A DNA stretch of 64,000 nucleotides. Source: Bacteroidia bacterium (GTDB taxonomy: Bacteria > Bacteroidota > Bacteroidia > B-17B0 > Aurantibacillaceae). The notes beneath the pieces were generated by a model, which saw only the letters and a program-made list of their open reading frames with translations, searched no databases and was not told the DNA's origin. Shown piece after piece: positions 8,669-16,208 of the stretch. Position 1 is the first letter of the stretch, and each line of letters starts with the position of its first letter. The stretch lies in the NCBI GenBank assembly GCA_016787785.1, contig JAEUTO010000005.1, positions 62,001 through 126,000 on the forward strand, in the 5' to 3' direction. A program made the translations under genes and the position numbers.

Positions 8669-11179
8669 ATGAAAAAGATACTATTAAGTCTAATTCTATT
8701 TTTAAACACAATTGCTTTTGCTCAATTGCCGTCTTATGTTCCAACAAACGGTTTAGTTGGTTTTTGGCCTTTTAATAATAATGCTAATGACTTGAGTGGA
8801 AATGGTAATAATGGAATTGTTAATGGCGCTGTGCCTACTACTGATAGATTTGCAACTCCGAATGCAGCATACAGTTATAATGGTGTAACGGATTATATTA
8901 TTGTTCCTAATAGCCCTTCTCAATCAGGTTTTAATGATATGAGCATTTCGGTTTGGATAAACGTCAACGCGTTCTCTGGCATTCAATCGATCGTTGCTAA
9001 ATGGTACCAGGCATTAAACTGCGGCAGTAATTCAGATACTTATGAGGCAGCGCTTTCAGGCAGCCAAGTGCAATTTGCAACAAATTATACCAATCTTACT
9101 GCTTTTTCTTCACCTCCAAGTCTTCCTGCAAATTCTACAAATGTTTGGAAACATCTTGTTTACATAAGCAACTCAACATCTGGAGGGTCTATTTATATTA
9201 ATGGTGTCTTGGCAGCTACTGATGCGGCAGTTGGTACAATCTGTAATTCAACAAATTCAATTTATTTTGGTGCTGATTACGACGGCAACTGGAATTTTAT
9301 ACACCGTTATTTTAATGGTAAAATTGATGACATAGGTATTTGGAATAGGGTAATAACACCTTGCGAGATACAGCAATTGTATACTGCAGGCTCAGGCACT
9401 GGTTTAATAAGCAGTTCAACCAACACGCTTTGTGCAGGTAGTTCTGCTACATTAACCGCGCTTGGCGGCGCATCAAATTATTTATGGAATACTTCTGCTA
9501 CCACATCTGTTATTGTGGTTAGTCCCTCGGTAACAACTACCTATACAGTAAACGCAACGAGTACACTTACTGGTTGTTCTTATACAGCAGCAATAACTCA
9601 AAACGTTTCTTCGGCAGATGTACTCGTGTCCACTTCAAATAATCCAATTTGTTCAGGCGCTTCTGCAACATTAATAGCTACCGGAAATGTCACAAGTTAT
9701 TTGTGGAATACATCTGCCACCGGCCCTTTAATTGTTGTTAGTCCAACGGTTACCACTACTTATGTTGTTTTTGGAACCAATGCCTTAACGGGTTGTACAG
9801 CTTCTGTTGCTATAACACAAAGCGTTTCACCATTCAATTTAACAACAAGTAGTTCTAACAGTATAATTTGCCCCGGTAATTCAGCAACATTAACTGCAAG
9901 TGGCGGAACAAATTATTTATGGAGTACATCCGCAACTAGTTCAGCGGTTATAGTTAATCCAACTGTTACAACAACATATACTGTTTATGGAACAAATGCA
10001 GTAAATGGTTGTACAGCATCTGCCCTTGTTACACAAAACGTTTCCTCTCCAATAGTTTCGATTGTTAGTTCAAATAGTTTATCTTGTCCTGGTAATGCAG
10101 TAAGCTTAACTGTAAATGGTAATGGAACGAGTTATTTCTGGAGTACTTCTAACACAGGTTCAGTAATTGTTGTTAATCCAAGCGTTACAACCAGCTATAC
10201 TGTTTTTGGAACAAATGCAGTAACCGGTTGTACGGCTACTGCATCTATATTACAAAATGTGTCAACTTTATCTTTAACAACAGCAAGCTCAAACAATTTA
10301 ATTTGTCCGGCTAATCCAGCAACATTAACAGCGAGCGGGGCAACAAATTATTTATGGAATACATCTGCAACCGGGCCTTCAATTATAGTTAGCCCAACGG
10401 TAACAACTACATATACCGTTGTTGGAACTAACGCGGCAACCGGTTGTACTGCAACAGCTGTTTTCACTCAATCTGTTTCTTCTCCTGTTGCATCGGTGGC
10501 AAGTTCAAATAGTGTATTATGTGCCGGAAGTTCTGCTACCTTAACTGTAAATGGCAATTCAACAAGTTATTTTTGGAATACATCTGCAACCAATTCAGTA
10601 ATTGTTGTTAGTCCAACGGTTACTACTATTTATACGGTTTTTGGAACAAACGCTATAACGGGTTGCACTATTACGGCCTCAATAACACAAAACGTTTCTG
10701 CGCTTCCATCTTTAACAACAAGCAGCTCAAACAGTTTAATTTGCATCGGCAATCCTGTAACATTAACAGCAAGTGGCGCAACAAATTATTTATGGAGCAC
10801 ATCTGCAACAGGTTCGGCTATTGTAGTTAATCCAACGGTAACTACTACTTACACTGTTACCGGAACTAGTACTGTAACGGGTTGTAGTAATACAGCAACT
10901 ATAACTCAAAACGTGTCGTTATGTACAGGCATTCAAACTAATAGTTTAAACAACGAAATAAATGTTTATCCAAATCCAACAAATGGTTTGATAATTATAA
11001 ACGGCGTGAAAGAAAATGAAGATATTGAAGTAATGAATGTGTTAGGTGCATTAGTATATAAAATAAAAGCTACGGATAATAAAACAGAGATCGATCTAAG
11101 TGAACAAAAAGCGGGCGTATATTTTGTTAGATTGAAAGTAGATAATGCTACTGTTACCAAAAAGATAATAAAAGAATAA
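8669..11179 (+). CDS. Secreted LamG and Ig-like repeat protein with T9SS type A sorting domain
   Basis: This 836-residue protein has a signal peptide (1-18, ending AFA), a LamG domain (about 25-245, with LVGFWPFNNNANDLSGNGN, SISVWINV and IDDIGIWNR), and seven near-identical repeats of about 72 residues (about 246-750). A T9SS type A C-terminal domain follows (INVYPNPTNG ... GVYFVRL ... KKIIKE). It should be exported across the outer membrane by T9SS and either anchored or released, as an adhesin or carbohydrate-binding protein. It lies 126 bp from, and divergent to, a kinase gene carrying the same type of LamG domain. It is followed by a strong terminator. Confidence 0.9.
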   Translation: MKKILLSLILFLNTIAFAQLPSYVPTNGLVGFWPFNNNANDLSGNGNNGIVNGAVPTTDRFATPNAAYSYNGVTDYIIVPNSPSQSGFNDMSISVWINVNAFSGIQSIVAKWYQALNCGSNSDTYEAALSGSQVQFATNYTNLTAFSSPPSLPANSTNVWKHLVYISNSTSGGSIYINGVLAATDAAVGTICNSTNSIYFGADYDGNWNFIHRYFNGKIDDIGIWNRVITPCEIQQLYTAGSGTGLISSSTNTLCAGSSATLTALGGASNYLWNTSATTSVIVVSPSVTTTYTVNATSTLTGCSYTAAITQNVSSADVLVSTSNNPICSGASATLIATGNVTSYLWNTSATGPLIVVSPTVTTTYVVFGTNALTGCTASVAITQSVSPFNLTTSSSNSIICPGNSATLTASGGTNYLWSTSATSSAVIVNPTVTTTYTVYGTNAVNGCTASALVTQNVSSPIVSIVSSNSLSCPGNAVSLTVNGNGTSYFWSTSNTGSVIVVNPSVTTSYTVFGTNAVTGCTATASILQNVSTLSLTTASSNNLICPANPATLTASGATNYLWNTSATGPSIIVSPTVTTTYTVVGTNAATGCTATAVFTQSVSSPVASVASSNSVLCAGSSATLTVNGNSTSYFWNTSATNSVIVVSPTVTTIYTVFGTNAITGCTITASITQNVSALPSLTTSSSNSLICIGNPVTLTASGATNYLWSTSATGSAIVVNPTVTTTYTVTGTSTVTGCSNTATITQNVSLCTGIQTNSLNNEINVYPNPTNGLIIINGVKENEDIEVMNVLGALVYKIKATDNKTEIDLSEQKAGVYFVRLKVDNATVTKKIIKE
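9400..10920 (+). repeat. Seven tandem repeats of about 217 bp inside the LamG protein gene
   Basis: Each unit encodes about 72 residues with the pattern S-S-N-x-L-x-C-x-G, a Y-L-W or Y-F-W motif, V-T-T-T-Y-T-V and T-G-C. Units 3, 5 and 7 share LTTSSSN and LTASG-TNYLW features, while units 4 and 6 share LTVNGN-TSYFW. The array therefore has a two-unit higher-order period of about 430 bp. Confidence 0.9.
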
Positions 11180-11204
11180 TTTTTTGTTTAGTTATAATAG
11201 GTAG

Positions 11205-11240
11205 AAAAAAGCCGCTGAATTTTCAGCGGCTTTTCTTTTT
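11205..11240 (+). terminator. Terminator after the LamG repeat protein gene
   Basis: A-tract, then GCCGCTGA pairing with TCAGCGGC (11211-11218 with 11223-11230), then a T-rich tail. The perfect 8-bp GC-rich stem lies 31 bases after the stop. Confidence 0.88.
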
Positions 11241-11409
11241 ATAGTATATTCTAATGCATTCATAGAAATAAAGAATAACGGCTTCCTATCTGCCGTAATT
11301 AAATGCATTTAGCAAATTATGAAAAATTCAAGCACTCAAAAATTTAACCACTTGTATAAAAGTTGAGGTTAACTGCATTCAAGTTAAAACAATCCAAGAG
11401 TTAATAATT

Positions 11410-11417
11410 TAGTTTTG
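11410..11417 (+). promoter_or_regulatory. Candidate -7 box for the first tail-fibre-like gene
   Basis: TAGTTTTG matches TAnnTTTG and lies 24 bases upstream of the ATG at 11442. No clear TTTG is seen at -33. The remaining sequence back to the terminator at 11240 shows no gene or repeat that I can support. Confidence 0.4.
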
Positions 11418-11441
11418 TGTTGTAAAATCAAAAATCACATT

Positions 11442-12722
11442 ATGAAAAAACAAATAATTTTAGGAAGCTTTTTAGCTTTAACAGGAATTGCTAATGCTCA
11501 ATGGGCTGGCTCAACGTCGTCAACTGATAATTTAGTTCCGAGTGGAAATGTATATCGCGCAGGACGGGTCGGAATTGGAACTACTTCACCAGCAAATAAA
11601 TTAGACATAGTCGTAAATACTGCAGATGAAGGGATTAAAGTAACACAAATAACTAACGGATCTGCAGGATTGGTTTTAAATAATACTACAACAGGCGGAA
11701 GATCATGGTCATTAAACTCGTTAGGTGTTAATAATAACCACGGTGCGGGAAATTTTTCAATTTATGATGGTTCTTTAAGTCGTCTATTTATCAGTGGCGG
11801 TTACGTCCCGTCAATTCCTGCTGGATATATTGGAATAGGAACTACAAGTCCGGCAGCAAGATTGGATGTAGTGGGCGCACAAATGGGACTGAACGCAAAT
11901 GATAAGTCAAGTTATTTCCAGCTTTCAAGTCTTTCGGGAAGTAATACTGATTATTTGAAGATATATGATAAACGTCACACGGCCGGTAACACTTGGCAGG
12001 GCACAGAGTTAAGAATTCAAAAATCGGTTGATGCAGCAGATAAGCATTATATTTCTTTTAAAGGTGGCGCAACAAATTCAGCTTTAAATTTTGGTTTTGG
12101 AAATACAGATCTAATGTCTGTTTTAGATAACGGATTTGTGGGTATTGGTAACACTAATCCTACAGCAAGGTTAGAAGTAACTTCACCGGCGTTAAGCGAA
12201 TTGAGGGTTACTACACCATCAGCTAATGCTTCAAAAGTATGGGTTTGTAATTCTTTATCTTCTTATAATTTTGGAATAGATAATGCTGCTGTTGGCCACA
12301 TTGCTTGCAACATAAATTCACCAACACCGGTAAACATAATGAATTTTGGATTACAAGGAAGTGCACAACCGCAGGTATGGATTGGTAATACAAAACCGCA
12401 AAGCCCTCATACGGATTTTTCTTTTGCAGTTGCGGGAAAAATGGTGGCTCAATCGCTTTATATAACTGCCCCGGGGTCACCAAACTGGTTACCAGATTAT
12501 GTTTTTGCTAATGATTATAAATTACAAAACTTATATGAAGTAGAGAAATATTATAAAGAAAATAAACATTTACCAGAAGTGCCAAGCGCGAAAGAGGTAG
12601 ATGAAAATGGTTTAGATATTGCGGAAATGAATATAATTTTATTAAAAAAGGTAGAGGAGTTAACCATACATATGGTTGAACAGCAAAGACAAATTGATGC
12701 ATTAAAAAATAAAACTAAATAA
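11442..12722 (+). CDS. Secreted phage-tail-fibre-like protein
   Basis: The ATG at 11442 gives a clean signal peptide (MKKQIILGSFLALTGIANAQ); a TTG at 11415 in the same frame adds nine polar residues and is less likely. The mature protein has repeated V-G-I-G-T-T-S-P-A-x-K/R-L-D segments typical of tail-fibre or collar-like trimeric stalks. Its conserved C-terminal block has DYVFANDYKL, KENKHLPEVPSAKE and a terminal coiled coil. This architecture is common in Bacteroidota surface proteins. It probably forms a trimeric extracellular fibre. The next gene, 24 bp downstream, encodes a secreted metalloprotease. A paralogue lies at 21057. Confidence 0.8.
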   Translation: MKKQIILGSFLALTGIANAQWAGSTSSTDNLVPSGNVYRAGRVGIGTTSPANKLDIVVNTADEGIKVTQITNGSAGLVLNNTTTGGRSWSLNSLGVNNNHGAGNFSIYDGSLSRLFISGGYVPSIPAGYIGIGTTSPAARLDVVGAQMGLNANDKSSYFQLSSLSGSNTDYLKIYDKRHTAGNTWQGTELRIQKSVDAADKHYISFKGGATNSALNFGFGNTDLMSVLDNGFVGIGNTNPTARLEVTSPALSELRVTTPSANASKVWVCNSLSSYNFGIDNAAVGHIACNINSPTPVNIMNFGLQGSAQPQVWIGNTKPQSPHTDFSFAVAGKMVAQSLYITAPGSPNWLPDYVFANDYKLQNLYEVEKYYKENKHLPEVPSAKEVDENGLDIAEMNIILLKKVEELTIHMVEQQRQIDALKNKTK

Positions 12723-12746
12723 ACAGGTCATTAAAATTAATTACAA

Positions 12747-14855
12747 ATGAAAAGGAAAAGTAATATATTAATTCTTTTTAGTTGCCTGATATTTTATTCA
12801 AGTAATATTACTGGTCAGTCAATTAATTGTGGAACATCTTATTTTGAATCATTAATGAATTTAAATGATCCAAATTATGCGTTGAGACGTCAGCAAATTC
12901 AAACAGGAATTAACGATTCTATCAGATCACGCCATTTAGATTCTTTACGTTCAAGAGGCTCAGTACAATGGGGTGTGAAACGCATACCCGTAGTATTTCA
13001 TCTCATTGGTGATGTTGTTACAACTGATCCAGCTTTTAGTTTAGCAAATATTCAATTACGAGTACAAAAGCTTAACCAGGATTATCGAAAGATGGCTAAT
13101 ACGCCGGGAGAAGGGGATGGTGTGGATACAGAAATTGAATTTTGTTTGGCTCAAAAAGATGAAAACGGAAATAATACAACCGGTATAGTAAGTACAATAG
13201 GCTCATATGGACCATACTGTGTATCAGATGATGCTACTATAAAAACTCTTTCACATTGGGATCCTTCAAAATATCTGAATATTTGGATATGCAATTTAAC
13301 TAATTGTACTGAAAAGGCTTGGGGGTCTGATCCAGCGATGTATTTTACAAATTCAAACACCAGTCTTAAGTTCAGAGATGGTGTGGTTTGTGATATGAGT
13401 TTTTTCAATACACGAATTTTAACACATGAAGTGGGTCATTGGCTAAATCTAAAACACTTATGTAGCAATACTCAAAACGTTTGTACTTATGATGATGATT
13501 GTGCTGATACACCTTTTTGTTTTGGCAGCTCTGGCTCTAATTTAGGAAATAATTGCCTTGCACCAAATCAGTGTACAACTCAAAATAACAACTCGTCTTC
13601 AACAAGGTTGGTACACAATTATATGGATGATGCAGATGATGGTTGCAAAAATATGTTTACCGTGGATCAAACAACTAAAATGCAGTTGACACTAAGTAAT
13701 ATAAGGGGAGGGCTTCTGCAAAATTCTATCGCGGGATGCGGCTCTACTGCGCCATCTTGCTATGATGGTATTCCAAATGGAAATGAAACCGGTGTTGATT
13801 GCGGAGGAAGTTGCCCTCCGTGTGCAACTTCTCCGGTAAATTGTAGTACAATAGATTTTAAAATTAATGGCAAGACAACTAATTGGTGGGATATTGTAAA
13901 CGTGTGTGATGTATATGGATCAATAATCCTAAGTCCTTATTCATCAACCCCTGGATGTGAAACAACCAGTACATTTAAAACAACAATGGTAAAAAAGGAA
14001 GGATTAGACTATACAGACCCCGAGGCATCTGATTGCTATCATGACTCTAACTATGCATGGTGGCGGGAAAAATATAGATGTTGGTATCAAATGATCCATG
14101 TTTCTATTCAAGAATGCGATAAGAATAGAAATTTAATTGGACCAGAATTAGGTAATTGGTTTAATGTTTCTCATTCAAATATCAGTACAATAAATTTACA
14201 TGACTATTTATATCATTTAGGTAATCCTCTTTCATCTGGAAAGTACTTTAGAATTAAACTCTCTGGTGGTGGCGGAAATAATAGCTGGTTTTCACACAGT
14301 GGATTTATTAAGGTATTTGAGTCAAACGTAAATATTGTAAATGAATCCATCAGTAATTCTCAGGTTGGAGATAATATCGTTTTAAATGGTTGCACCGTGT
14401 CTTCACCAATTAACATTGTAGCTTCAAATAAGATCGATATAATAAATAGTTCAGCTTTAACTTCTGGCAGCTATTTTATTAATACTATTGATTGCAGTAA
14501 CATTAGTACGTTTCGCGGAAGCAATAATTCTCTTAGAAACCAAACTAATAATTTAAACACATTCAATTCTTCAATATCAAAACATAGTGCGGAAAATAAA
14601 GAGTTGGTGAAAAAATACGATAAAGTGTTTATTATTCCCAATCCTAACAACGGTAATTTCACAATTACAACTGATGACAAGGAAGGAAACTTAAAATCTA
14701 TTGAAATTCAAAATGCTCTTGGTATTATTGTGCAAAACATTATGTCGCCATCTAATTCAACCGAAATAAATATTCAAAATCAACCTTCGGGCTTATATCT
14801 GGTAAAACTAAATTTTGCAGATAAAACTGTTACTAAAAAAATGATAAAACAATAA
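12747..14855 (+). CDS. Secreted M43 (pappalysin-type) metalloprotease with T9SS sorting domain
   Basis: This 702-residue protein starts with a signal peptide (ending NITGQS). An M43 protease domain follows, with the zinc motif HEVGHWLNLKH (H227 the first ligand) and a downstream YMDDADDGCKNMFT turn. A Cys-rich linker (GNETGVDCGGSCPPC) and a region of unknown fold come next, then a type A sorting domain (IIPNPNNGNF ... GLYLVKL ... KKMIKQ). It would be a zinc endopeptidase acting outside the cell. It forms an operon with the tail-fibre-like gene and ends at a terminator. A paralogue lies at 18684. Confidence 0.92.
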   Translation: MKRKSNILILFSCLIFYSSNITGQSINCGTSYFESLMNLNDPNYALRRQQIQTGINDSIRSRHLDSLRSRGSVQWGVKRIPVVFHLIGDVVTTDPAFSLANIQLRVQKLNQDYRKMANTPGEGDGVDTEIEFCLAQKDENGNNTTGIVSTIGSYGPYCVSDDATIKTLSHWDPSKYLNIWICNLTNCTEKAWGSDPAMYFTNSNTSLKFRDGVVCDMSFFNTRILTHEVGHWLNLKHLCSNTQNVCTYDDDCADTPFCFGSSGSNLGNNCLAPNQCTTQNNNSSSTRLVHNYMDDADDGCKNMFTVDQTTKMQLTLSNIRGGLLQNSIAGCGSTAPSCYDGIPNGNETGVDCGGSCPPCATSPVNCSTIDFKINGKTTNWWDIVNVCDVYGSIILSPYSSTPGCETTSTFKTTMVKKEGLDYTDPEASDCYHDSNYAWWREKYRCWYQMIHVSIQECDKNRNLIGPELGNWFNVSHSNISTINLHDYLYHLGNPLSSGKYFRIKLSGGGGNNSWFSHSGFIKVFESNVNIVNESISNSQVGDNIVLNGCTVSSPINIVASNKIDIINSSALTSGSYFINTIDCSNISTFRGSNNSLRNQTNNLNTFNSSISKHSAENKELVKKYDKVFIIPNPNNGNFTITTDDKEGNLKSIEIQNALGIIVQNIMSPSNSTEINIQNQPSGLYLVKLNFADKTVTKKMIKQ

Positions 14856-14880
14856 ATATTTTTAGTTGGTTAGTAAAACA

Positions 14881-14915
14881 AAAAAGCCCCTTTGCATTTC
14901 GCATGGGGGCTTTTT
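14881..14915 (+). terminator. Terminator after the first M43 protease gene
   Basis: AAAAAGCCCC pairs with GGGGGCTTTTT around a loop that contains a minor inner stem. It lies 25 bases after the protease stop codon. Its sequence differs from the terminators at 20779 and 25005. Confidence 0.85.
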
Positions 14916-14931
14916 CTATTAAATAATTTTT

Positions 14932-15040
14932 TTAATTCTTCGAATTCAACAACAATTCCTTAGCTGTTTTTCTCAACCTAACTAACGCTTTTTCTAATTC
15001 CTCTTTGCTTTGCCATAAATTCAATAATATTAAACGGGGA
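14932..15040 (-). pseudogene. Diverged fragment of the hemA 3' end (copy 1)
   Basis: Read on the minus strand, this encodes about 35 codons ending QSKEELEKAL, then RKTAKELLLNSKN and stop. HemA here ends QSKEVLEKVL ... TAKELLLNSKN. The match is clear, in the same frame, with an in-frame loss of eight codons and several replacements. No start codon or catalytic part is present. The fragment sits between the terminator of the M43 protease gene and the AraC gene stop. It looks like an old relic of a hemA 3' end, and no separate function is evident. Confidence 0.75.
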
Positions 15041-15934
15041 TTAAAGATGTTTATTTATTTTAATTATTTGCGATGGACTCTCGCCGAAATGTTTTTTGAA
15101 CGATTTACTAAAACTAAATCCATCGGGAAAGGAACATAAAAGCGCAACATCTAATACCGTTACATTTCCGTTCTTTAGCATCTCCATGGCGTAATTCATT
15201 CTTTTATTAATAAGGTATTTGTTTGGGCTCACACCAAAAACGCATTTAAAAAGTCTAAAAAAATGATATTCCGATAAACCTATTTCTTTTGCTATTTCGG
15301 CCACATAGTTTGTTTTCAAAAACGAGCTATCCATAATTTCCTTACCACACATAAGCTTATAAAGGATCATTTTTCTGGTTTCTGGTTTAACCGCTTTAAT
15401 GTTTTGCAGCTGTTTTAAAATAGGAATGTGATCTTTAATTATTCTTTCGGCCAGTTGAAAATAAAACTCGTTTGAAAGAATAGTATTCTCTTTATGAGAT
15501 AGTATTATCTGCTTTTCATATTTTTCAATAAATTTACCTAAGTGCGTTGTGCTGGATGGATACACATTTTCAAAAAAACTCGATGAGTTTAAAAAAGTAT
15601 CTATTCTAATATCGTTGTTTAATTGCCCTGGATCTATAAGCCCCGCTGTAACATCACTAATAATAGACGGCGAAACATCAATGCAGATGCCTTTTACCAA
15701 CGTTTTGCTGTCTACTAAAACTGAACCTTCACTATGGTTATTTGCAAGCAGGTAGTGTCTGTCGCTTACTTCATACCTTTTGCCATTAACAATATATGTT
15801 TCTTTTCCTTCAGAAACGTATTTGATCGAAAAACTTCTAAAAGGGTCTGAATTATAAAACTCCTTTAAAAGCGAAACATTTGTTAAGTTTGCGTTTCTTG
15901 GCAGAACAGGGTTATTTTCATGTGTAATAAGCAT
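15041..15934 (-). CDS. AraC-family transcriptional regulator
   Basis: This 297-residue protein has a C-terminal double helix-turn-helix (about 200-292). The first helix pair is in YVAEIAKEIGLSEYHFFRLF; the second is DVALLCSFPDGFSFSKSFKKHFGESP, the classic AraC signature. The N-terminal part is a putative cupin-like sensor (YIVNGKRYEVSDRHYLLAN). It is divergent from a TonB-type receptor gene 274 bp away, so the receptor/protease unit is its likely target, possibly responding to an imported ligand. It immediately adjoins the hemA fragment. Confidence 0.9.
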   Translation of the reverse strand: MLITHENNPVLPRNANLTNVSLLKEFYNSDPFRSFSIKYVSEGKETYIVNGKRYEVSDRHYLLANNHSEGSVLVDSKTLVKGICIDVSPSIISDVTAGLIDPGQLNNDIRIDTFLNSSSFFENVYPSSTTHLGKFIEKYEKQIILSHKENTILSNEFYFQLAERIIKDHIPILKQLQNIKAVKPETRKMILYKLMCGKEIMDSSFLKTNYVAEIAKEIGLSEYHFFRLFKCVFGVSPNKYLINKRMNYAMEMLKNGNVTVLDVALLCSFPDGFSFSKSFKKHFGESPSQIIKINKHL

Positions 15935-16208
15935 TTACTTAAAGATAGCCCAATTGAGTAAAGGATATTTTGGTTTTTATGTAAAAGGCGTTTAGGCGTG
16001 TTCTTCGGTAGTATTTTAAGTTGATTTTTTAAACGGTAAACGAGCGAAACAGGCTGTAGTATTATGTGAGGCAAATAGCAGGAATTGATATGTGGCCTAC
16101 CTAAAGAGGCTTTACTTTTGCTTTAATGGCTAAGAGCATCCGCGAACATAAAAAATTGAAAGAACGTGACGCCATAACTGCATCACTGGCCGCCAGTCCA
16201 AACAGCCA

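Noticed and set aside
9400-10920. The regular repeats as a CRISPR array
   Set aside because: Units of about 217 bp are translated in one frame as Ig-like domains, with no short identical repeats or unique spacers.
11442-12722. The tail-fibre-like genes as evidence of a prophage
   Set aside because: There are no capsid, portal, terminase or lysis genes. Proteins of this type are frequent as chromosomal surface proteins in Bacteroidota.
14932-15040. Reading the diverged hemA fragment as a small independent gene
   Set aside because: It lacks a start codon and matches only the C-terminal helices of HemA, so a relic is the simpler explanation.
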